The notes beneath the pieces were generated by a model. That model worked only from the letters and a program-made list of their open reading frames with translations. It did not search any database and had not been told where the DNA came from. From Antedon bifida (Eukaryota > Echinodermata > Crinoidea > Comatulida > Antedonidae), in assembly GCA_963402885.1 (NCBI GenBank), contig OY727099.1, positions 2,358,501 to 2,422,500 on the forward strand: a stretch of DNA of 64,000 bases, written 5' to 3'. Both the position numbers and the translations under genes were made by a program. Positions 1 through 10,900 of the stretch are shown in pieces. Position 1 is the first letter of the stretch. Each line of letters starts with the position of its first letter.

Positions 1-225
1 CAGTCAACTGTGACAATAGCATGGCCAATTATGTGTGTAACCCACATAGCTGTTAAGGTAGCTCTGACCATATCCCTTTTGTATAGGAGGGAAGTGACAG
101 TCAAATGTGACAATAGCATGGCCAATTATGTGTGTAACCCACATAGCTGTTAAGGTAGCTCTGACCATATCCCTTCTATATAGGAGGGAAGTGACAGTCA
201 AATATGACAATAGCATGGTCAACTG
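1..225. repeat. 97-bp tandem repeat, 2.3 copies
   Basis: Two full 97-bp units (1-97 and 98-194) and a partial third (195 to about 225) share the phrase CAATAGCATGGCCAATTATG and differ at a few bases. The array probably continues to the left of the window. It lies in the intron before the first visible exon of the left-hand HSD17B12-like gene. Open frames across it are repeat artefacts. Confidence 0.9.
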
Positions 226-510
226 TAATTTATTAGTTGCTATCGGCATAGTTGACCCTGGCTAGTTTTCTGTGCTTATAGACAACTGAATAAAAGCACA
301 TGAAATTGACCTTCGATAAAAATCAAGACATTAGACGCACGGTTGACTGTAGGAATAGGGAACAATGAATTTGATGCATGGTCGACAAAGCCAATTAAAC
401 TTATATTTTACACCTGGTTGACTGTACAAATAGCCTCATCCACATAGAAGAGAATATGAGGACTGAACACCTCAAAACTGCTAGTTTGAAATGTAAATTA
501 ATTTTTTCAG

Positions 511-2286
511 ATGAGTCGTATTGTATTACCCCAAATGGTGGAACGAGGCAGTGGAGCCATTGTGAATTTATCAGCAGCAACGTCCATTAGGCCAAGTCCA
601 CAACTAGCAGTATATACAGCTACTAAGGTAACTTAAACATAAATTATGTGTGTAAAAGTTGTATAGCCTGTATTCACTTACAATTCAATTCAACATTTAT
701 TTCAACCAAAATCAGCAAACATCAACATAGTATATGTACATTTACAAAAGAAATTAAAAAACAAATTTGGTCGAGAAACGACATGTAGTCATAGACACAT
801 GGCAAGGAAAAAAAAGAATTACATAAAATATATAAACATAAAAACAATTATGCTTAAATTTAAGATTAAGTCTTGCAAAATTATATTCTCTCTCTGATGA
901 GGATATTCCCACTTAAATAGAATCCAGATTTTCTGATTCTTAAAATGCATTTATGTAGAAGAAAAGAATTCTCAGTGCTGTATCTTGACATACAACAATA
1001 TTGTACAGTAAGAATACAGTACAGAACTTGGTAATACAGCATCACATGTCTATCACATATGATGCCTGTATCAGGAAAGGTTAGTTAAGAGTTAGTTCTA
1101 ACACACATGAGACTGCCTATAAAACTTAACAAATTTAGATACAGTATTGGGAAAATTGTTTTGGTTGACTACAGACATGTACTCTTTCCAGACCTATTTA
1201 GATTATTTGGCCCAAGCCTTACAGTATGAGTATGCAGACAAAGGAATAATGGTGCAGAGCCTAATGCCATGCTTTGTGGCCACCAAGACATCACAATATG
1301 GTGGCGATGTTCAGAGTCCAGGCTACTTTATACCATCAGCCAGTCTTTATGCCAAAAGTGCTTTGCGAACACTAGGTGTGACTAGCAGAACGACAGGGTA
1401 TTGGCCTCATCAACTACAGGTAAGCATTTAATTGTTTTATTAACTTGTGATGATCTTTGTTACATGAGCACAGTGTTTAGTAAAAATTTAAGAGACAGGT
1501 GTACTACAGTTAGTGAGTGGCTGAGCGGTTAAGACAATGGAACTGTAATTACGTAGCCATAACATTGGCAAGGGTTAGAGGCTCACTCGCTCCATGGTTC
1601 TGGTGGTAGAACAAGTCCTCTCGGATAGGACTATAAATGATAGGTCCAGTGTACACATCTGGCTCATGTGCATGGTGGTTGGACACCCACAAGTGTGTCT
1701 GTTCTGAAAAACCCTCGCCAGCCCGGAGAGGAGATAGGCACCGCTGGGAGATATGGCGTATGCCCGAGTGTCGTATCATGATGAGTACTACTGTATCTCG
1801 TCTGCTACGCCCTTACGACCATCTAGGTCATGGGACAAACGAAACGAATACTACAGTAGAACCTCTCCTTTGGAACACCTCTATTCAGGGACACTTAACT
1901 CAGAAACAAACGAGGGCAATATATGTTTTGCACTACGACCATGCCTCTATTTATTGGACATCCCTATTAAGGAGACACTTCCAAAAGTGTCTCCTTAATA
2001 GGTGTTTTACTGTATTCCACTTGAATTTGGAGGACAGAAAAAAACACTTATTTGAATAAAGGTCATTAAAACATTATAAACTGCACATTTTTGTTATTAG
2101 GTAACACTAATTCAGGTCATCCCAAAGTTAGTTAACTTAACCAAACTGATTTCAATAATATTATTCCTTTTCTTGTAGTTTTACATTGTAGAAATGTTAC
2201 CAAAGAGTGTTTGGCTATGGTGCACCAACATCGTCAACAGTGCAATAAAGAGGAGGATCAAAGCTGGACAACAGAAGAAGAAATGA
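511..2286 (+). CDS. HSD17B12: HSD17B12-like very-long-chain 3-oxoacyl-CoA reductase, 3' part (last three exons)
   Basis: This is the C-terminal part of a short-chain dehydrogenase/reductase of the HSD17B12 type, the ER enzyme that reduces 3-ketoacyl-CoA in very-long-chain fatty-acid elongation. The exons are 511-627 (39 codons), 1192-1419 (76 codons) and 2179-2286 (36 codons with TGA); all junctions are AG/GT and phase 0. The first exon carries the helix VLPQMVERG and the active-site YTATK (Tyr and Lys of YxxxK). The second carries VQSLMPCFVATK, typical of the family. The last ends in a Lys-rich tail (QQKKK), as in ER-resident homologues. The upstream exons (Rossmann TGxxxGIG and NNVG) lie left of the window. 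The residue 13 before the active Tyr, normally the catalytic Ser, is Ala here; a Ser remains at position -14. Exon 1 equals exons 6+7 of the minus-strand paralogue joined, and exon 2 equals its exons 8+9 joined plus four codons. The family call is secure; activity is not. Confidence 0.9.
628..1191 (+). other. intron with a dispersed repeat copy
   Basis: Intron of the left HSD17B12-like gene. Near 1038-1078 it holds a reverse-oriented copy of a dispersed repeat (AATACAGCATCACATGTC ... CCTGTATCAGG) that recurs at about 15012-15055 and 35400-35440. The rest is AT-rich with nothing recognisable. Confidence 0.6.
1513..1850 (+). mobile_element. tRNA-derived SINE (family L), copy 1
   Basis: It begins with a Leu/Ser-tRNA-like A box (GAGTGGCTGAGCGGTTAAG), followed by a degenerate B box (GGGTTAGAGGCTC) and a shared body (GCTCCATGGTTCTGG, TCTCGGATA). 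Related copies lie at 3630-4015 and 32650-33035. It sits inside the intron between the last two exons of the left HSD17B12-like gene. The right end is approximate. The decayed B box and cloverleaf argue against a functional tRNA. Confidence 0.8.
1852..2014. mobile_element. Tc1/mariner-like MITE (TACAGTAGAACC ends)
   Basis: The left end is TACAGTAGAACC and the right end is GGTGTTTTACTGTA, which are imperfect inverted ends flanked by TA. Inside is a long hairpin near 1966-2002 (CCTATTAAGGAGACAC against GTGTCTCCTTAATAGG). Similar ends and the GTGTCCC-type interior recur at 37790-38098 and 50091-50245, so this is a dispersed family. The class is inferred from the TA flanks and the length. Confidence 0.6.
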
Positions 2287-2328
2287 TCTGAAAATAATGA
2301 ACCTCAACAACCACTCAAAAATGCTTTT

Positions 2329-2357
2329 TACTATGCAAAATTATTTTATTTTGCATA
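2329..2357. other. hairpin in the 3' UTR of the left HSD17B12-like gene
   Basis: Inverted arms CTATGCAAAAT and ATTTTGCATAG face each other across a short AT loop, about 45 bases after the stop codon. This could be a structural 3'-UTR element or the remains of a tiny foldback element. No poly(A) signal lies close by; an AATAAA is seen only near 2832. Confidence 0.6.
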
Positions 2358-2360
2358 GTA

Positions 2361-3629
2361 TTTGCTTTGTTTGTTAGCACGATAGCGCCTACAATTTTTA
2401 AGTTATAATTCTGTTATTATTTTTCAGTGTAAATAGGTATATTGAATTGAAATGCAAGAACATTGGTTCACAAATAATGACAAATTTGTATTCTTTTAAC
2501 ATGGGCCGAAATATCAACATGCAATATTTTGCCAAGAACTTTTCTGAGTGCTTTCATTCACAAAGAAACTATATCATGATAATAACTATATAAAAAAACC
2601 AAACCAAATTTGTTCATTTGTGGGTGTAGAAAAGCTTATGTAATTACTAATCAGGTAAATGCAGCAATAGATCAAATAGCATCAACATGGTTGTAGCATA
2701 AGAAAACCAAAATGTTCTCAACCATACCTTATTTCCTTTTTAGAAACACATAATGTACTGCAAACCTACTAGAATTTAATTTCACATACAAGCATACAAT
2801 AGCAGATTTTTACAAATAATTTAGTTGTTGCAATAAAGAGTGAGATTGTTAGGATTATAAGCCTTGCTCATCTACATATTGGTCTAGGTTCTAGATGGCC
2901 ATTTGGCTTAATTTATATTTAAAACATGTGTAGCACACATAGTGTGTCTTACCTATACTCCTGAGACCCCTGGTTTAGGGAATCTAAATGGCCCTTCAAT
3001 GCTGAAGGCCTCTGGAATTTTTAGCTTTTTTCCGACTCTAATGGTAGTTTCTTACTTGACACTGCTCAGGAGCCCGTAAGCTCACATAGCCATTACGCAA
3101 CTTATACTTAGGATGTGAAATTGCCTGTTTGCACTACTAACACCATAAAAGGAACAATCAATAGCTAGGCAAGTCTAGTTTTCTTTTTTTGCAGATATTT
3201 ATTCAATAATATTTTGTTTTTATCACTTATAGTATTTTAAATGAATCATGTTTGTCAAGCTTTTTAGGTATACATTAAATGTATTCAATTATTAATATGT
3301 CATTATCATGATTTTAAAAATGATTTATTTATTTTAGTATTTTATTTTCTTAACATTTCCCCAATCTTTACTGTCCAAAATCATTTCTTTATGACAAAAA
3401 ATCTGCAGCTTCACATCAAAAGTTTTAACGATTCAATTATCCTTTGAAAAACTTCTGGTACTAGTTGACAAACATTTAATCAAGAGCACATAATTTAAGA
3501 TAGATCATTACTCGTTGGTTGTGCGGTCGTTCAAGCACATAGACAGGCCATTATAAGCTAGATAAAGCATGGAGGAAATATATATAAATATATATTTCCT
3601 CCATGGATTAAGTTATCATATTAGTGAGA
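2361..3629. other. intergenic stretch, mostly featureless, with one long palindrome
   Basis: This lies between the two convergent genes. The only structure I see is a palindrome at about 3568-3605, in which CATGGAGGAAATATATA is mirrored by TATATATTTCCTCCATG. The arms are about 17 nt and the loop is a few bases. The rest is AT-rich sequence without a readable gene. Confidence 0.6.
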
Positions 3630-4015
3630 GTGAGTGGCCGAGTGGTTAAGACAGTGTAACCGTAATCCATAGCCATAACATCGGCATGGGTTGAAGGCTC
3701 ACTCGCTCCATGGTTCTGGCAGTAGAACAAGTCTTCTCGGATAAGGGCTATAAACCGTATGTCCGGTGTACACATACTGCTTGTGTGCACTTTTAAGAAC
3801 CTACTGTAGTACATCTTTCGAGACGAGTAGGTGTACTAGTTCACACACTGAGCCACTGTCGTGGACAGATGTAATGGCGCCGTAGTTGGCTGCTGTTGAC
3901 ACGATGGGACCCTTAGGCCCGCCCTTAGGGGAGAAGAATGTTGTTGAAAAAGTGTAATATCCAAGTCCCTCTGATCTTCACGAAATAGCGCTATATAAAT
4001 GTCAAATTATATATT
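3630..4015 (+). mobile_element. tRNA-derived SINE (family L), copy 2
   Basis: This is the best preserved copy. The A-box region is GAGTGGCCGAGTGGTTAAG, the decayed B box is GGGTTGAAGGCTC, then the shared body (CTCGCTCCATGGTTCTGG, TCTTCTCGGATAAGG), and the tail ends in GCGCTATATAAATGTC followed by AT-rich DNA. It lies between the two convergent reductase genes. It is not a tRNA gene because the T and acceptor stems do not pair. Confidence 0.85.
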
Positions 4016-4880
4016 ATTTATATTAATTGACACAGACAAATTTGACTATTACCATGTTTTATTGGTGTTTTTTATTGAATTATCAGTACATTGATATTTA
4101 TGAAATGCAGTGGTTATACAAAAAGAACAAATAAATTATGCAAATCAACCGATGAAACAATAAATTATGCAAATCAATAGACAAAATGTATGCAAATCAC
4201 ATGGTTACGAGTTTCCATTAAAAACTCTACAATCTGTGATATTTGCAATGCATGTTGACGAGTGTGAAAAAACCAAAGATTTCAACACCATGAAAGTGAT
4301 CCTTACTAGCACTACTGAAGTTAAATCTATTCATAAAAATTTGCATAGGAATTTGCATACCCATTGAAACCGTGTATATTTTATGCCATAAATTTTATTT
4401 TGTTACACCTTTGAGTATAACTTTTATTTTAATTACCAACACCAAAAGTATTATATTGAGGTCATCAATAGAATGAATTCAAATGAAAATTACTATGAAT
4501 CAAATTTGACAACATAATTTCTATATCTCATAATATATATTATAATATTTCATAGAAAATTCATCTTGTTGAAAGAAAATTTATTTATGGAAAGGCCAAC
4601 ATTTCAATATCAGTATATAAAGTATATATTTAATTTTTGGGTGGCTTTCATGCATGCGACCTTTGGCCTTAATGAAAGTCTTCCTGATCCTACATTGTTA
4701 TGATGTTTATTCATTCTGGATCAAATAAATCGACTTGTGTGCGACTTGCCCCTCTATTAGACTACTGATTGGAGATAATTATATTGGAAGGTTCAATGTA
4801 GTTATAAAAATCAGATATAAATTTGAAAAAAACATTTTTTCATAATGCACAATTTTCATTTTGGTGTTGGAGAAAACAAA

Positions 4881-4894
4881 TTTATTATTTTATT
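4881..4894 (-). promoter_or_regulatory. poly(A) signals of the minus-strand HSD17B12-like gene
   Basis: Two AATAAA hexamers on the minus strand (4889-4894 and 4881-4886) lie about 30-40 bases after the TAA stop at 4923, the usual position for the end of a short 3' UTR. Confidence 0.55.
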
Positions 4895-4922
4895 AAAAGT
4901 GGTTACACATCAGCAGTGAATA

Positions 4923-7900
4923 TTAATTTGTTTTTGTTTGTTTCTTCAACGCTCTGGCACGAGTACCTTTAAGAAAGCCCATGGTGTTCTTGGTCACCAT
5001 ACTTTCAGGTAAACACTCTAGAACGTATTTCTGTAGAAGGAAAGAAAAAAATGGTAAAAATCTAAATCTAGGTATAAGATGAGATCCTAGATTCAGCATT
5101 ATCTGTATCTTATCATTATCTGGATCTACCAATATCTGGATCTACCATTATCTGGATCTACTGTTATCTGGATCTACACTTATCTGGATCTAGCATTATA
5201 TAGATTTAGCATTATATAGATCTAGCATTATCTGGATCTACCACCGCTTTCCAATTACAAAATGTTCCAAAAGCTTTACTTAATGGGTGAGTACACTGGT
5301 ATTTAATTAGGTGGTATTTAATTTGCTATGTTTAATAATTACCTGCAGAGCATGGGAAGTACATCCCATTGTCACACTCTCCACACCAACTGTTCCCAAT
5401 GCACTGCGTACATATGTGTCTGGGCTTGGAATTGTCCAAGATTTTTTCTTTATCTTGCTAAGTTTTGTTGTCACAAAGTAAGGTGCAACACACTTAAAAA
5501 AGATATTTTAAAAAAGAAGACATTTGAAACATAATTTATTTAAGATATTCAAAATTACAACCAACCACTTGTCTTGTCAAAATAGTTTGATAGTGTTGAC
5601 AGAGCTTTACAATAGGATTACGAGCTCCTGAGATCAAAGGGTTTATCTGTGGCTGTGACATGATCCCCTTAACAGACACCGTGCCACAGAGAATGTACAT
5701 AATACAGTACTGTTGGTATTTTGTCACAGCCATACATAAGATCAAAGGACTGTTACGAGTGTCCTGTTGTTAGATTGCCTTGATTAGAATGTGGGATCAT
5801 ATTCAAACATAATTTATATCAACTTACTTGAACTATAATGCCTTTGTCTTGATACTCATAATGGAGGCATTGTGATAGAAAGTTTACATATGCCTATAAA
5901 TAAAAACAAAATACTGTACTTTAATATAAAAACTGACATCTTTATATTAATTTCACAACTTAACATAACACCTGCATTTTGTATGGTGTGTATAAACTCT
6001 TGCGAGCTGAAAGAGTTACTAGACAACCATATGTTTTGTAATTTTTTATTTTTTGTTGTTGAATAAGCTATCTTAATGTCGCATAATAGTTATGAAATTT
6101 AAAGCAAAAATATAAATGGCTGCAAGTCAATTACCCGTTTATTCTGTCTTTTTTAGTTTGTTTTCTATGGTAGTGATTAATTTTAACTACAAAATGGTCT
6201 GATTTTATTAACCTTCATTTGTTCAGGTATTTGGGGAATAACACATAGTAAACCAGTATATGAACAGCTTACACTAAATGCAGTTTTACCTTGGTTGCTG
6301 AGTAAAGAGCTAAAAGTGGACATGTTGTTAAACCAGATGCGGACGACACATTGATGATCGCTCCTTTCCGCCTTCAAAGAAAAACAAAATTAAATATACT
6401 CTACAGCTCTTATATTACTAATATAATCCATATTTTTATAGTAGAGATTAGCAGTTAGTAGTGAATAAGTAGAGAGCAAAGGGAGGGGTTTAGAGAGCAA
6501 GGGGGAGTGGTTTAGAGAGTAAGGGGGAGGGGTTTGGTGGGAGGGTGTTAACAGATTAGCTTTTTAAAATTGAAATACTGTACAATACAATCAGTAATGC
6601 CAACAAAAACAACACACACACAAACCTTGTTTCCATTTGTGGAAGACAAATTGCAATCATCTATAAATATAAAATGTATAATGTTTAGAAATTAGTTTTA
6701 ATATATAATAATATATACAAGGAGAGGAAGAAAGATGGTTGAATGGTAAGGGAACCAGGATGGCATGGAGTCCAAGACCTGCCGCTACAATTGTTGTTTG
6801 TAAACAGTGATATCACTGGGGCCATCTAGAATAAATATTATTACCCGGACATTTTTGGATCTAACACGTATGAAAACATACTGTCATAATGCAGCTAGTA
6901 ATCAGCACAAAGTTGTGTCTTGACCTAACCAGGTACCCATCTGTACACCTGGGTGGAGAAGCAAATGTAAGTAAAGTGTCTAAGGATACAAGCAATGTGA
7001 CGAGCATTGGATTCAAACCCACAATCTCATGATCAGTAGTCTAATGCCTAACACACTGTACCATACGCCCTCACAAGTTTGCAAGAACATGCCATCACAG
7101 TATATTAATATCAAGAACATTTAAAGGCCAAGTTTTCACTGGATATGAATCTTGAAGCAGCAAAATATTAAAGCACTTAAAGATTATGTTCAAAATTAGA
7201 GATTACATAACAACGTCAGTTGACCTCAATTATATTTAAAATGTTTTTTCTGCACAGTCATAGGTGTCTATGTTTTGTACACATAAAGCCTTGTCTAAAC
7301 TATCAAACTTTATGTGAAAAAGAAATGTTATGTGCCCATATCACTATCATATTTGGGCATATCACTATCGTATTTGGGCACATCACACTGTTTTGTCAAA
7401 CTAGTTTGATAGTGTAGACAGAGAGCTTAATGGTCTGCTTGCTATTAGTAGCAGTTCATTATGCTTTATTTTTTTTGCAATGAAAATAAAACAATAAAAC
7501 TGTCCTGTTCATGGGCGCAATCCGTTGACTAACCAATCATAATCGAAGAAATATTTGAATGCAACTATTACGTTTTTGATCCTCGTAGTGATAGTCACAT
7601 GTTATTTCGACCAATCATGGTCTCTTATTTACATAGGTTATTCATATACTAAAGATAATAATCCTCTAATAGTACTAAGATGCTTTCTATTTGATTTTGA
7701 CAATATTCCATTTCATAAAGGAAAATTTCAATGATAAAAAAAGTAAGCATTTGATCTATTACTACTATTATATAAAAATCTCTCCATTAATTACAGTTAT
7801 GCGTTCTTCCCCTGTCCTTCCCATTGTATGTTGTTTAATATCTAAAGTGCATTTCCAATCTTAGAATATGAGAATGAGAGGATATTAAAATGTATATGAA

Positions 7901-10900
7901 TGGTGATTTTTAAGATTTTTAAAATCAATTTAATTTATGAAATTAAAATTAATTATTTACCTTTTTCATATGACCTTCATGTTAAGAATGAGGATGTACA
8001 AAAATAAGACACAAGTAGCATTGGATAGTTCTTGTTATATGAATAACCAATTAGTCAGTAAACTAGATTGTATATTAAACTGGATTAATAGATCAAAGTA
8101 TTGAAAAAGTCATTACGATGATCACTCATCTTTATTTGACATTGGACAAAAATTGGAACAATAACTTTGATCCACATTTTTCCATTTTTAATAAACAGGT
8201 AAAATGTTATACAACCATAGAGATAATAGTCAAAGGCTAGAGGGAGTACTCCTGACTAGAAAGTGATTCCAACAGGAGGGGGAACCAACAGGAGGGGGAA
8301 CCAACAGGAGGGGGAACCAACAGGAGGGGAGCCGTAATAAACAGGTAAAATGTTATACAACCATAGAGATAATAATCGAAGGCTAGAGGGAGTACTCCTG
8401 AGTGAAAAGTGATTCCAACAGGAGGGGGAACCAACAAGATGGCAGCCGTAAATCTGTTATTATAAATATTATTTAGAATTTTTTATAAATTATATTGTTA
8501 ATCGCAATGCAATGAATAATTTCTTGGTATCATTTTGTATACGAGGACCATATAGAATGTGTTCATGTTTATACGCTACGTTGGGTGTCATACATGAGAA
8601 TGTAAAGAATACTTCTCACATTTATACACTCAACACTGCGTATGGGCGTATCAAATGGTCGATTGCAGCCGTCATCTTGTTGGTTCTCTCTCCATGAAGA
8701 ATCACTTTTTGAACTGCTAACATTAGAGTCCACCCCTCTAGCCAATCTAATAAAAGCTCATTGTATACAAACACATTTCACTTACCATTGACATGGACAA
8801 ACAGTTACAGTTGAGCATATCAATAATTTTCTGTAGGAAAAATAAAACAAAAATATTTTTACATGGAAAAACATACCTTTTCCTAAACGCTGTTATGAAG
8901 AGCTACACTGAAATAGACCCCAATTACACTTAGATTGGTTGTTTGTAAATACTCCAGATAATTGTAAATACTCCAGAGTTAGGCCAACCTTAGGGCAGTC
9001 ACATAGACCTGGGGACCACCTTTCAAGGAGCTGTGGGTGGGTGCATGCAGTGAACTGTTACCACTGGCTTGAGAAATGAAGTAATAAGTCGTCAATGTGC
9101 CATTGCAAGTGTAAATAAGGGTCATAGTGTAGTCACTGTGTATTCCTTACCTGTTTAACATTTTCAAGCTCAAGAAAATAGTTTGGGAATGGATAGGACA
9201 TGCCAACATTATTCACCAGTACCCCAATCTCCAATCCATCTAACTGTGTTTCAATGTCACCGTAGATTTCTGGACCTTTACAAAAATCCACTGCAATAAC
9301 ACGTGTTTCCACTTTGTATCGGCTCACTGTGAATAACAATGATAGAGAGATGTGATGACTGAAGCACTTATCCCAAATGAATTTGCTTATTTGCTTTTTC
9401 CTATTATTCGGCAGTGTTGAGGCAAAGCACCATATGGCTCTCAATCTTGTCAAGGCAATCTACCAACAAGATGCTGAGCTCAGGAGATCAAAAGATTTAG
9501 CTGTGTCTGCGACACGATCAATTTCACACCTCTTACACACATCGCACACAACAGAGAATTAGTACATTGAACTGTACTGTTGGCATTTGTTGCAGACAGA
9601 CATAAGATCAAAGGACGAGTTCCTATCTTGGCAAGGAGAGTTAGATTGCCTTGATCTTATAGCACTTACTGATACACATAATTACCCTACAACGGTAGGG
9701 ACAGCTTCCATAATTATGCAGCTAGTAATCAGCACATGTGTTTGAACCTAACAGGTACCCATTTACACCTGGGTGGAGAGAGCCAAATGTAAGCATCTTG
9801 CCTAAAGACACAAGCAATGTGACAAGCATTGGTCTTGAACTCCAATTTACACAGACGAGTGTTGTTTACCACTTTACCACAGTGGTAAAGTGGAAAACAA
9901 CAATATAGAATTTATGTTATTTTTCTGACCATTTACATGAAATGCAGAGAGGTTGGGCGGTTGAGCGAAAATTTGCTCAGTATAGATACAGATTTTACAT
10001 GGGACAAGCATGCGCTTTTCCACATACCATTACCACTTGTCTGTGTAAAAACACACTAGGCCATGCGCCCTTAAAATTTGTCCCTTGTTTGTCTATTTGT
10101 ACACCACACACATATTGTATGGCCCAGGTCATACAATATTGAGAATTTGCTACAAAAAACAATTGAATTCTTACAGTACCTATTTCAGAGGCTGTTTCCT
10201 CCAATTTAGACATTGTCCTACTTATCAGAACAATATTCAATCCCATCTTTGCAAGCTACAAAAAAGGAAAATAAAATATAAGCATTATACAAAATACAAA
10301 GTATTGTACTAAAGTACAACATTTATATAGCTAAATTACACCAAGAACATATTGCTTCAAAAACAACATAAACGTTCCTTTGTCCATCTGAACAATATTT
10401 CAAGTGTATTAATTAATAGACTTGTTTGCCTTTATCATGAGTAACCTACCTGTTCAGCATATGCCTTGCCAATACCATCTGTAGCTCCAGTTACAACTGC
10501 AAAAAATAGTTACATTTTATTAATATTTAGGAATGTAGAAAGAGAATACATCAATGTTACATCAATGTGGGGATATAACATACTGTAACTACACATATAT
10601 AGAACTCATATTCTTGTCTGGTAACCAAGTAAAATTGATGTGGTGTTTTTTTCGATGCATTTTTTTAGGCAATCAAAACAAATTGTTTTCAATCATACAG
10701 TGATGTAGGCCTAGCCTAGGTCAATCTTTTAAGTCTTAAATTAAGAGCATTTTACTCTTTTTTAATTAACTTGGGTTTCCTGAAATTCACTGAAAATGCT
10801 GTCATTTTTGTTTTTTTACGCTCGGCTGGTCACGACTGTTTGTTTTCATCTCTCTCATGTCTGCCCAGCACAAATTGTAAAAACATAGTAAGGGGGCCTA

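Noticed and set aside
4-249. Minus-strand 81-codon open frame with repeated segments
   Set aside because: It reads the 97-bp tandem repeat and carries no protein motif.
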